Shown: positions 31,857 to 39,506 of the stretch, in pieces | Numbering within the stretch: the stretch's first letter is position 1 | How the letters are laid out: each line of letters opens with the position of its first letter | NCBI GenBank assembly: GCA_903868035.1 | Contig: CAIPTQ010000255.1 | Location: 1 to 40,838 of the forward strand | Source of the DNA: an uncultured Phycisphaerales bacterium | Lineage (GTDB): Bacteria > Planctomycetota > Phycisphaerae > WQYP01 | Length of the DNA: 40,838 nt | Reading direction: 5' to 3' | Notes under the pieces: generated by a model | Databases searched by the model: none | Seen by the model: the letters and a program-made list of their open reading frames with translations, nothing else | What the model was told of the DNA's origin: nothing | Translations under genes and position numbers: made by a program

Positions 31857-32813
31857 ATGAAACCCAAAGTATTCGTTGACGGGCAGGAAGGCACCACCGG
31901 CCTGCGGATCCATGAGCATCTGGCCGCGCGGGCGGACGTGGAGGTGTTGCGCATTGACGGGGAGAAACGCAAGGACGTGGCGGAACGCACGCGGCTGCTC
32001 AATGCCGCCGACCTCGTGTTTTTGTGCCTGCCCGACGCCGCCTCGCGGGAGGCCGTGGCGCTGGTACACAATGACCGGACGAAGGTGATCGACGCCAGCA
32101 CCGCCTTCCGCACCGACCCTGCGTGGGCCTATGGCCTGCCGGAATTGAACGCCGCCCTGCGCCACAAAATCCGCCTCGCCCCCCGCATCGCCAATCCCGG
32201 CTGCCATGCCACCGCGTTCCTCCTGCCGGTCGCCCCCCTGGTTGCCGCGGGAATCGTCTCCGCCCAGGCCGTGCTGACCTGTTTTTCCATCACCGGCTAC
32301 AGCGGCGCGGGCAAAAAAATGATCGCCGCCTACGAAGCCCCCGATGCACCCCTCAAGTTCAAGTCGCCCCGGCATTACGCGCTCAAGCTAACCCACAAGC
32401 ATCTGCCCGAAATGCAACTGCTCGCCGGCCTGGCCCATCCGCCCCTGTTTACCCCCGTGATCTGCAATACCCATTCGGGACTGGTCGTGGAGACCTTCCT
32501 CCCCCCCGCTGTGCTTGCGCAAAAACTCACCCCGGCCCAACTCCGGGACATGCTCGCGGCGCATTATGCCGGCGAACCCTTCGTGCGGGTCATGCCCTTT
32601 GATCCCCAGGCCGCCCAGGGCCTGGATGAGGGCTTCCTCGACCTCACCGCCTGCAACGGCACCAATCGCGCCGACCTGTTCGTCTTCGGCCATGACGACC
32701 ACATCGTCCTCCTCTCCCGGCTGGACAACCTCGGCAAAGGAGCCTCCGGGGCCGCCGTCCAGTGCATGAATTTGGCGCTCGGATTTGAGGAAGGTTCGGG
32801 GCTGGGCGGTTAA
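31857..32813 (+). CDS. argC: N-acetyl-gamma-glutamyl-phosphate reductase
   Basis: A 318-residue type 2 ArgC. It reduces N-acetyl-glutamyl phosphate to the semialdehyde with NADPH, the third step of arginine synthesis. [18 protein letters not shown] is the Rossmann start, [14 protein letters not shown] the coenzyme region, and [13 protein letters not shown] has the catalytic Cys116. The length (about 310) and lack of the type 1 insertion fix the subtype. Residues before [13 protein letters not shown] in the same frame are not ArgC-like, so the ATG at 31857 is chosen. No other arg genes are adjacent. Confidence 0.93.
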   Translation: MKPKVFVDGQEGTTGLRIHEHLAARADVEVLRIDGEKRKDVAERTRLLNAADLVFLCLPDAASREAVALVHNDRTKVIDASTAFRTDPAWAYGLPELNAALRHKIRLAPRIANPGCHATAFLLPVAPLVAAGIVSAQAVLTCFSITGYSGAGKKMIAAYEAPDAPLKFKSPRHYALKLTHKHLPEMQLLAGLAHPPLFTPVICNTHSGLVVETFLPPAVLAQKLTPAQLRDMLAAHYAGEPFVRVMPFDPQAAQGLDEGFLDLTACNGTNRADLFVFGHDDHIVLLSRLDNLGKGASGAAVQCMNLALGFEEGSGLGG

Positions 32814-32909
32814 ACTGCGGCGGGCTGTCGGATCGTGTGCGGCACGACGCTTCCGGCGGCATGATTTCCGACGGTCAACCGTTGGCTATCTGGAGCGCCA
32901 CAACGAACC

Positions 32910-34304
32910 ATGCAGAACGCCCTACTACTCCTCTTGCTCCTGGTGCTGCTGGCGATCTCGGGGGTTTTCTCCGGCGCCGAGACGGTCCTCTTTTCCCTCA
33001 CCCGCCATGACCGCGCCCGCATGAAAAAATCGGCTAACCGTCTCGACGCCCTCGCCGCGACCCTGTTGGACAACCCCCGCCACCTGCTCACCGCCCTGCT
33101 CATGGGCAACATGACCTGCAATATCATGATCTTCGTGCTCTCGGCACTGCTCCTGACGCGCCTGGATTTCGCCCTCCACATCGTGCGCCCTGAAGGCGGC
33201 GTGGGCCTCGCGTGGTGGTCGCGCGTCCTCATCACGCTCCTCATGGCCGTTCCCCCCCTCCTGGTCACCTATGTCTCCGATGTCTTTCCCAAGGTCATCG
33301 GCTCGCTCAACAACACCCGCATCGCCCCGCTGATCGCCCTGCCCGTCGCCACCCTCGTCAATGCCCTCTGGCCGGTGACCCGCCTCATCGATGCCGTGGT
33401 GATGAGACCCGTACACCGCCTCGTGGGCGAGCGGCACACGCATGCCACGTTCTCCTCCGACGAACTGCGGGAACTCCTCGAGATGTCCCAGCAGCAGGGC
33501 GTCATCGACGTATCGGAAAACCAGCTCCTGCAGGAGGTGGTGCGCATCGCCGACTTGAAAGTCCGCGACGTCATGACGCCCCGCGTCGACATGGTCGCCT
33601 TCAACCTCGCCGGCGGCGGCGGGGGTGTAGGCGGCGGCACGGCGGAAGCCCTGCTGGCGCTGTTTCGCAAGTCCCACCTCGCCAAGATTCCCGTGTATGA
33701 AGGCCAGATCGACAACATCGTCGGGTTGATCTACGCCAAGGCCCTGCTGCTCGAAATCGGCGCGACCGGCGGGAGTGCGGGCGGGGGTGCGGGGGGGGGT
33801 GATTTGAAAAAGATCGACCTGCGCAAGCTGCTCCAGCCCGTCCGCTTCGTCCCCGAGCAGCAGACCCTCGAACGCCTACTCGTTCACCTCCGCCAGACGC
33901 GCACCCAGTTGGCCATCGTCGTCGATGAGTTCGGCGGCCTGGTGGGCGTCGTGGCCCTCGAGGACGTCGTCGAGCAGATGGTCGGCGACATCTACGAGCA
34001 GCACGACGCCCCCAGCAATGTCGTGCAGCGCGTGGGCGAGGATGAGTTCCTCGTGCCCGGCGATCTAAGCGTCGCCGACTGGATGGACGCCTTCGGCGCC
34101 AAGATCGAAGCCACCCACACCACCACCGTCGCCGGCCTGCTGGCCGCCAGCCTCAAGCGCCTGCCCAAGGAGGGCGATCAGGTCCGCCTGGCCCATCTGC
34201 TCATGCGCGTCGATTCCATGCGCGGCCGCCGCGTGGACCGCGTGCGCCTCAAGCTGCTCGCCAACGGCCCCAACGGCCAAACCCTGCCGGGAGGTGTACC
34301 ATGA
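32910..34304 (+). CDS. CNNM/CorC (HlyC) family transporter, first copy
   Basis: A 464-residue protein with an N-terminal DUF21 membrane domain (about 1-190; LLLLLLLVLLAISGVFSGAE starts it), two CBS domains (about 220-350; ADLKVRDVMTPRVDMVAFNL, FVPEQQTLERLLVHLRQTR, VVDEFGGLVGVVALEDVVEQ) and a C-terminal CorC domain. Such proteins export or sense Mg2+ or Co2+. Two glycine-rich insertions, GGGGGVGGG and GGSAGGGAGGG (33611-33640 and 33770-33802), interrupt the first CBS domain and the link to the second and are not part of the fold. The next gene starts inside its stop region (4-base overlap), so they are coupled. Confidence 0.88.
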   Translation: MQNALLLLLLLVLLAISGVFSGAETVLFSLTRHDRARMKKSANRLDALAATLLDNPRHLLTALLMGNMTCNIMIFVLSALLLTRLDFALHIVRPEGGVGLAWWSRVLITLLMAVPPLLVTYVSDVFPKVIGSLNNTRIAPLIALPVATLVNALWPVTRLIDAVVMRPVHRLVGERHTHATFSSDELRELLEMSQQQGVIDVSENQLLQEVVRIADLKVRDVMTPRVDMVAFNLAGGGGGVGGGTAEALLALFRKSHLAKIPVYEGQIDNIVGLIYAKALLLEIGATGGSAGGGAGGGDLKKIDLRKLLQPVRFVPEQQTLERLLVHLRQTRTQLAIVVDEFGGLVGVVALEDVVEQMVGDIYEQHDAPSNVVQRVGEDEFLVPGDLSVADWMDAFGAKIEATHTTTVAGLLAASLKRLPKEGDQVRLAHLLMRVDSMRGRRVDRVRLKLLANGPNGQTLPGGVP

Positions 34305-35365
34305 TGCCCCCCTACCTGACCCTGGCCGCGGAAGGAGCCCCGGTGCATCCGGAGGCCCCGTGGACGATCTATGTGTGGCTGGCGGTGGCGCTGGCGGCGC
34401 TGGTGGCGTCGGGAATTTTCGCCGGCAACGAGATCGGCATCTATTCGCTCTCCAAGGTCCGCCTGCGCCTCCGCACCGCCAAAAACGAGCCCAACGCCCT
34501 CATCCTCAACGAATGGCTCCGCAACCCCACCTACGTCCTCGAAGGTCTGCTCATCCTCCAGAACATCGCCGCCTTCGCCTTCTCGGCCGCCGTGACCGCC
34601 ATCCTGTCCACCTACAACCTGGGCGAGTTCCTCCAGGGGGTGATCTCCATCGCCATCGTCACGCCGCTGGTACTGGTGTTTGCGGACATCATGCCCAAGG
34701 ATTTGTTCCACACCCATGCCGACCGCTGGACGTACCGGCTGGTGCCGGGGCTCAAGGCGCTCTTCACGCTGATCACCGTGATACCCCTCCTCCCGGCGGT
34801 CAATTTCCTCAGCCGCATCAGCGTCAAACTCGTCGGCGGCAAGCAGACCGCCGACGACCTGCCCCAAGGCCCGCGCATGGAAATGCTCGCCCTCTTCCAG
34901 GAATCCGCCGCCACCGGATCCCTCACCGGCATCCAGCAGGATTTGGTCCAGCGCGCCCTCCGCCTGGCCCGCATCAACATCCGCCAAACCATGATCCCCT
35001 GGAACAACGTCGTCGGCGTCCCCGCCATGATCTCCCCCGACGGCTTCCGCGCCCTCGTCCGCCGTTACAACGTCTCCCGCATGCCCGTCCTCGGCCGCTC
35101 CCCCTCCGAAGTCCTCGGCATCGTGGACGTAATGGACGTCCTCACCGCCATGGCCACACCCGGCGGCGCGGGCTTCAAATTGCTCGACCATATACATCCG
35201 GCCATGACGCTGATTGGGGAGCAGTCGGTGCGCTCGGCGATCACCCTGATGCAAAAAGCCCGGCAGACGCTGGCGGTGGTGGTGGACCGGCAGGGGCGGG
35301 CGATTGGGCTGGTGACGATGAAGGATTTGGTGGAGGAACTGGTGGGGGATTTGGAGAATTGGTGA
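34301..35365 (+). CDS. CNNM/CorC family transporter, second copy
   Basis: A 354-residue protein with DUF21 spans (YVWLAVALAALVASGIFAG, LIVTPLVLV-like segments) and two CBS domains (RINIRQTMIPWNNVVGVPAM, HIHPAMTLIGEQSVRSAITL, VVDRQGRAIGLVTMKDLVEE), but no C-terminal CorC domain. It starts with adjacent ATG codons overlapping the first copy. The pair could form a heterodimer, as CBS proteins dimerise. Its 3' end (35344 to the terminator) recurs in part at 36071-36143, on the other side of the RelE-type module. Confidence 0.85.
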   Translation: MMPPYLTLAAEGAPVHPEAPWTIYVWLAVALAALVASGIFAGNEIGIYSLSKVRLRLRTAKNEPNALILNEWLRNPTYVLEGLLILQNIAAFAFSAAVTAILSTYNLGEFLQGVISIAIVTPLVLVFADIMPKDLFHTHADRWTYRLVPGLKALFTLITVIPLLPAVNFLSRISVKLVGGKQTADDLPQGPRMEMLALFQESAATGSLTGIQQDLVQRALRLARINIRQTMIPWNNVVGVPAMISPDGFRALVRRYNVSRMPVLGRSPSEVLGIVDVMDVLTAMATPGGAGFKLLDHIHPAMTLIGEQSVRSAITLMQKARQTLAVVVDRQGRAIGLVTMKDLVEELVGDLENW

Positions 35366-35391
35366 GTTGTTCATAGTTCGTAGTTCGTAGT

Positions 35392-35412
35392 ACAGCCTTT
35401 AGGCTGTCTTTT
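35392..35412 (+). terminator. Terminator of the CNNM pair
   Basis: ACAGCCT-TT-AGGCTGT is a 7-bp stem followed by CTTTTG, 26 bases after the stop. The same hairpin recurs at 36105-36125. Confidence 0.65.
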
Positions 35413-35518
35413 GATAGATGACGCCTGCCCACCTGCCCATCCTTTGCGGCCCTTGCAGTGGCAAATACCCGCCCAATGCAATATAGTACATCCGTCAGAT
35501 TTACGGGAGCCGCCACCC

Positions 35519-35731
35519 ATGGTGCGATCAAATTTCAATACCGCCTTGGAAGCGTCCGAACGCTTGAATTTGGACGAAAAGGAAGCCCTCCTCGAAGTCC
35601 TGCGGCATCGCGCCAGCGAAGAGCGCCGCGCGCAGATCAAACAGGATATCGCCCAGGCCAACCGCGAACACGCCCGCGGCCAGTGCAAGCCGGCCACCCC
35701 GGCGCAGATCATGCGGGACCTTACCAAATGA
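35519..35731 (+). CDS. RelB-like antitoxin of a RelE-type module
   Basis: A 70-residue protein, mostly helical and charged: MVRSNFNTALEASERLNLDE, then KEALLEVLRHRASEERRAQI. It has no clear DNA-binding fold. It overlaps the toxin start by four bases (ATGA), in the common antitoxin-first order. A -10 (TATAGT, 35482-35487) and GGGAG ten bases before the ATG provide expression. The antitoxin role is inferred from context and coupling. Confidence 0.7.
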   Translation: MVRSNFNTALEASERLNLDEKEALLEVLRHRASEERRAQIKQDIAQANREHARGQCKPATPAQIMRDLTK

Positions 35732-36009
35732 GCCATGTGCTTTTGCCATCCACGGCGTTTGCCCGCGCCGCCAGGAGATTCATCAAGCGGAACCCCTCGG
35801 CCAGCGCCGATATCGATGCGGCCCTCCACCAGTTGGCCGAGAATCCTTCCCACTCGTCATTGCGAACCCATCCCTTGAAGGGCACGCTGAAAGGTTCATG
35901 GGCCTGCAGCGCGGGCTATGATTTGCGGATCATTTTCCGGTTTGTTCGGCATGATGATGACGCGGCAATCCTGCTGCAAAGTGTGGGCACACATGACGAG
36001 GTGTATTGA
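35728..36009 (+). CDS. RelE/ParE-superfamily toxin (YafQ-like)
   Basis: A 93-residue protein with the RelE fold: MSHVLLPSTAFARAARRFIK, a helix pair, LRTHPLKGTLKGSWACSAGY and DLRIIFRF, ending LQSVGTHDEVY. The His near the C-terminus and the Arg/Lys-rich strands match the ribosome-dependent mRNA interferases such as YafQ. It is cotranslated with the antitoxin. The module lies between the CNNM gene and a partial copy of that gene's 3' end. Confidence 0.85.
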   Translation: MSHVLLPSTAFARAARRFIKRNPSASADIDAALHQLAENPSHSSLRTHPLKGTLKGSWACSAGYDLRIIFRFVRHDDDAAILLQSVGTHDEVY

Positions 36010-36031
36010 TCCAGAAAGCTCCGCAGGGACA

Positions 36032-36143
36032 GGGGCGGGATTCCGTCTGCTCAACTACGTGTATCCGGCCGGGCGATTTGGAAAATTGGTGAGTTGTTCG
36101 TAGTACAGCCTTTAGGCTGTCTTTTGCTGAATGACGCCTGCCC
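36032..36143 (+). pseudogene. Partial copy of the CNNM 3' end
   Basis: Bases 36032-36070 encode GAGFRLLNYVYPA, a diverged match to GAGFKLLDHIHPA of the CNNM gene (ending at 35203). Directly after this, 36071-36143 match 35344-35430, which includes the last codons, the stop and the terminator. There are about five differences outside a 14-base gap; that gap is two 7-base units (GTAGTTC). The 140 bases between the two parts of the original are missing, so the copy is internally deleted and frameshifted. Confidence 0.75.
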
Positions 36144-36158
36144 TGCCCTGCACACCGC

Positions 36159-36187
36159 TTTACCCCAGCCAGGCCAAAGGCTAAAAT
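36159..36187 (+). promoter_or_regulatory. Promoter of the orphan antitoxin-like gene
   Basis: TTTACC (36159-36164, four of six to TTGACA) and TAAAAT (36182-36187, five of six to TATAAT) are spaced by 17 bases. The ATG follows the -10 by seven bases, so the mRNA is probably leaderless. Confidence 0.55.
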
Positions 36188-36194
36188 ATCCATC

Positions 36195-36488
36195 ATGAGC
36201 ACGATTACCGCCATCTTGGAGGCCGACGCCGACGGAACGCTCCACCTGCCCCTGCCCGCGGAGTTGCGCCACGGCAAAATCGCAGTCACCGCCACGCTCA
36301 AGCCCGCCGACGGCACATCCCCCGCCGCGCCCCGGGCCACGCCAGAAATGCTGCGGCAGCGCAAGGAAGCCTTCGCGAAATTGCGCCAGTTGAATCCGTT
36401 CCGAGAAATCAAAGACCCGGTGGCGTGGCAGAAGGAAATCCGCCAGGATCGTCCACTGCCGGGGCGTGCCACTTGGCACGTCCTCTGA
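36195..36488 (+). CDS. Orphan antitoxin-like protein
   Basis: A 97-residue protein. The first 40 residues (MSTITAILEADADGTLHLPL, then PAELRHGKIAVTATLKPAD) resemble the swapped-hairpin AbrB-like start of short antitoxins. The rest is helical and charged. No toxin gene follows, as the next gene is nikR in the same direction. The last codons (GRATWHVL) lie in a GC-rich inverted repeat (CGTGCCA-CT-TGGCACG, 36465-36480), so the native end may have been replaced. It may be a remnant of a second module beside the RelE-type module. Confidence 0.6.
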   Translation: MSTITAILEADADGTLHLPLPAELRHGKIAVTATLKPADGTSPAAPRATPEMLRQRKEAFAKLRQLNPFREIKDPVAWQKEIRQDRPLPGRATWHVL

Positions 36489-36541
36489 TCAGTAATGGAA
36501 AAAATCCGTTCTTGGGCGCTTGCAAGCCATCCCATTTAGTG

Positions 36542-36563
36542 TTACCATTGTTCTCATTGGTAA
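36542..36563. promoter_or_regulatory. Candidate NikR operator
   Basis: TTACCA (36542-36547) and TGGTAA (36558-36563) are perfect inverted half-sites separated by 10 bases, five bases before the nikR start. Widely spaced half-sites are the rule for NikR boxes (GTATGA in E. coli), although these half-sites differ from that word. It would let nickel-bound NikR repress the whole operon. Confidence 0.5.
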
Positions 36564-36568
36564 TACTT

Positions 36569-37006
36569 ATGTCCAAACCGCAACAACATCTCGCCGGTCG
36601 CTTTAGCATATCGCTGCCCCAGCAACTGCTGGCCGATTTTGACGGCACGCTGCTCCAGAAGGGGTATCACAATCGCTCGCTGGCCATTGCCGACATCGTG
36701 CGCGACTGGCTTGTCGAGCAGCGCCGCGAGAATCCGGAGCAGGAAATCGCCGGGGCCATCACCCTGGTCTACGACCACCACAAGCGCCACCTGCAGGATC
36801 ATCTCACCAACATCCAGCACGACCACCACCACATGATCCTGGCGACCATGCACGTACACCTGGATCACCACAACTGCCTGGAGATCATCGCGGTGCGGGG
36901 CCAGGCCGGCGAGATTCAGGCGATAGCCGACGCGTTGATCGGTGCCAAAGGCGTCAAGCACGGGAAACTTATTATTACCTCGACGGGCAAGGATCTCGTC
37001 GGCTGA
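36569..37006 (+). CDS. nikR: Nickel-responsive regulator NikR
   Basis: A 145-residue NikR. Residues 1-45 are the ribbon-helix-helix DNA-binding domain (GRFSISLPQQLLADFD). Residues 60-140 are the ACT-like tetramerisation domain with the square-planar nickel site: His95 and His97 in MHVHLDHHNCLEI, Cys103 after them, and a His from the HDHHH cluster at about 84-88. It binds nickel and then represses uptake genes. It has no Shine-Dalgarno sequence in the usual place. The start at 36569 begins MSKPQQHLAGRF. NikMN follows after 18 bases, so they form an operon. Confidence 0.95.
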   Translation: MSKPQQHLAGRFSISLPQQLLADFDGTLLQKGYHNRSLAIADIVRDWLVEQRRENPEQEIAGAITLVYDHHKRHLQDHLTNIQHDHHHMILATMHVHLDHHNCLEIIAVRGQAGEIQAIADALIGAKGVKHGKLIITSTGKDLVG

Positions 37007-37024
37007 TATAAAAGGGGTGTTTGT

Positions 37025-38002
37025 ATGCACATTCCGGATGGATTCCTCGACACCAAGACCGCGCTCCTCACGGGCGTGCTGGCTGCCGGAGGTCTGGGTT
37101 ACGCGCTCTATCACACGCGCAAAACATTGACCCCGCGCAAGGTGCCCCTGCTGGGGTTGTCGGCGGCGTTTGTGTTCGCGGCGCAAATGATCAATTTCCC
37201 GGTGGCGGGGGGAACCTCGGGGCACCTGCTCGGGGGTGTGCTGACTGCCGCCCTGCTGGGGCCTTCCGCCGCGGTGATTGTGCTGTCGGCAGTCCTCATT
37301 GTGCAATGCTTCGCTTTTGCCGACGGTGGCATCACCGCGCTGGGCGCCAATATTTTCAACATGGGGATTCTCGGCAGCGCGGTCTCGGGCCTGCTGTATC
37401 TGCTGCTGGCCCGCGGCTTCCGCAGCCTGACGGGGCGGATATTTGCGGCCATAGTGGCGGCGTGGGTGAGCGTGCTGCTGGCCTCCATCGCGTGTGCCGG
37501 CGAACTGGCCTCATCCGGCACGGTCGCGTGGAATATTGCCTTTCCGGCGATGGCCGGCGTCCACGCTCTGATTGGAATTGGCGAAGGCGTGATCACGGCA
37601 CTGGTCCTTACCGCCATCGCTTCCGTTCGACCGGAGTTGGTTTTGCAGAAAACCGGTGCCGAGGGCGCAGGCCAGAATTTATCGCTCAAGCCGGTCCTAA
37701 TCTTTGGCCTTGTGGGCGCGCTGGGAATCGCATTATTTGTTTCTCCCTTTGCCTGCTCGTGGCCCGATGGTCTGGACAAGGCTGCCGAGACGCTCGGTTT
37801 TAAGGAGAAAGAAACCGAACACCGCGCGGTGGCCGCGCCCATACCCGATTACAAAATGCCGGGAATCAGTTCGGAAGGCATTGCCACTGGTATTGCGGGC
37901 GTAGCAGGCACGTTGGTCGTCCTGGGCGGGGCATGGCTTGTGGCCAGGGCGCTGGTGCCCAAGTCCAAACCCGCTGCGCCGTCCTCAGTCTCTTCGCGTT
38001 GA
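37025..38002 (+). CDS. nikMN: NikMN fusion of a nickel/cobalt ECF transporter
   Basis: A 325-residue membrane protein. The N-terminus MHIPDGFLD supplies the amino group and His2 that coordinate the metal in CbiM/NikM. The spans continue to about residue 225 (FAAQMINFPVAGGTSGHLLG, DGGITALGANIFNMGILGSA). The C-terminal quarter has CSWPDGLDKAAETLGF, the PDGLE region of NikN, and a last span. It is the substrate-binding component of an energy-coupling-factor importer, which also needs a NikQ membrane protein and a NikO ATPase. Neither is downstream here. Nickel, not cobalt, is inferred from nikR. Confidence 0.9.
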   Translation: MHIPDGFLDTKTALLTGVLAAGGLGYALYHTRKTLTPRKVPLLGLSAAFVFAAQMINFPVAGGTSGHLLGGVLTAALLGPSAAVIVLSAVLIVQCFAFADGGITALGANIFNMGILGSAVSGLLYLLLARGFRSLTGRIFAAIVAAWVSVLLASIACAGELASSGTVAWNIAFPAMAGVHALIGIGEGVITALVLTAIASVRPELVLQKTGAEGAGQNLSLKPVLIFGLVGALGIALFVSPFACSWPDGLDKAAETLGFKEKETEHRAVAAPIPDYKMPGISSEGIATGIAGVAGTLVVLGGAWLVARALVPKSKPAAPSSVSSR

Positions 38003-38042
38003 ATGCCGTATTCCGGAATTTGATATTGTGAAAGGATACCTC

Positions 38043-39338
38043 ATGGATTCCGTGCGCCGTATTTGTATCCAACCCATCGGACCCGTCGCCAGTCTCTTTT
38101 TCGCCGGCGCGTTGCTCGCCGGCGCCAATAGTGTGATGGCGGGAGATGTGCGTTCCGTACCGGCCTCGCTGACACTGTCGCTTGATGTAGCCCCTGCCGA
38201 CCCGCCCGCGGAAGAACCGTCCTACGGCATCACCGGTGATTGGGGCGGCACAAGGACGGCATTAATCAGCAAGGGCCTGACGTTGGCGGGCTACGTCTCG
38301 TCGGATGTCTCCAAAAACCTTCGCGGCGGTCTGGATACCCAAGCCACCCCGTGCCGTTATATCCTCGATCTCAGTGCCTCCTTCAATCCCGAACCCCTCT
38401 TCCACTGGCAAGGGGCCGCCTTCTTTCTTGAATTCCAAAGCCATGATGGACCCAGCGGCACGGCGCGATTGACCGGCGACCTCCTCGGGTTCGACAACAC
38501 GGACGCCAGCCATTTCGTCCAAATCTATCAACTTTGGTATGAACAGAAATTTGACGATGACCGGCTGCGCGCCAAGGTGGGCAAGATTGACGCCGCCTCC
38601 GAGTTTTCAGTAATGAAGCACGGCTTGGACTTCCTCAACTCCACCATGGCGTACTCCGTCTCCATGTTCACGTTTCCCACGTATCCCGATTCGGCACCGG
38701 GAGCGCTGCTTTTCTGGCAGCCCAATGACCATGTCTACCTTGGCGGAGGTCTCTTCTACTCCAATCACTGCGAGTCTCTCCTCGACTTCGTCGGCTGCCC
38801 GCAAAAGGGCCGCCCCACCACCGGCGGACTCTTTCTCATAGCCGAGGCGGGCCTCCGCTGGAACCTGGCATCGCAACACCCCGGAACCTGCGGCATGGGC
38901 ACATGTCGGCATACCGGCGACTTTCCCTCGCTCACCGGCGGCGCGGAAGTCGATGGCACCAGCGGCCTCTATTTCTTCGCCGATCAAACCATCTGGCACA
39001 ACGACGGCGCGGGTCTACGCGATGCCGGTGTCTTTCTGGAAGGCGGATTGGCCGATCCGGCGATCAGCGCGATTTCCCGACAATTCGGCTGGGGTCTGGC
39101 GCTCACGGGGATTCTGCCTTTTCGGCCCGATGACGTCACCGGCATCGGCGCGGCCTGGGCGCAACCCGGCGACCAGTCGCCGACGCGTTTCAACCATGAA
39201 TTAACCTATGAGTGGTTCTACAAGTGCCGGCTGACTTCTTGGGCCAGCTCTAAATTGGATGTTCAATACATCCGCCACCCGGGTGCGGACCTCGATGATG
39301 CGCTGGTCACGACGATCCGTCTTCAAGTTGATTTCTAG
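38043..39338 (+). CDS. OprB-like outer-membrane porin
   Basis: A 431-residue protein with a signal peptide (SLFFAGALLAGANSVMAG) and an Ala/Pro-rich linker. The body matches carbohydrate-selective porins of the OprB family: YGITGDWGGTRTALISKGLT begins the barrel, YQLWYEQKFDDDRLRAKVGK and FGWGLALTGILPFRP lie further on, and the last residue is Phe (RLQVDF), as in outer-membrane barrels. AAGGA lies seven bases before the ATG. It follows nikMN by 40 bases, so it may be the outer-membrane nickel entry route; this is an inference from position only. Confidence 0.85.
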   Translation: MDSVRRICIQPIGPVASLFFAGALLAGANSVMAGDVRSVPASLTLSLDVAPADPPAEEPSYGITGDWGGTRTALISKGLTLAGYVSSDVSKNLRGGLDTQATPCRYILDLSASFNPEPLFHWQGAAFFLEFQSHDGPSGTARLTGDLLGFDNTDASHFVQIYQLWYEQKFDDDRLRAKVGKIDAASEFSVMKHGLDFLNSTMAYSVSMFTFPTYPDSAPGALLFWQPNDHVYLGGGLFYSNHCESLLDFVGCPQKGRPTTGGLFLIAEAGLRWNLASQHPGTCGMGTCRHTGDFPSLTGGAEVDGTSGLYFFADQTIWHNDGAGLRDAGVFLEGGLADPAISAISRQFGWGLALTGILPFRPDDVTGIGAAWAQPGDQSPTRFNHELTYEWFYKCRLTSWASSKLDVQYIRHPGADLDDALVTTIRLQVDF

Positions 39339-39506
39339 TGGCAGGATTAGTACTGCCCCTCTCGGCATCTTGGCGTTGAATTTTTTACTCCACCCACACT
39401 TAATTCCATCAACCCCGCCGCAATCCGTCCCTGCATCTATTCCCTATGATCACTAACCACTGCTTTCCCATTCCGCTCCTCCTTCTTTCCCCTTACCATC
39501 CCCCTC

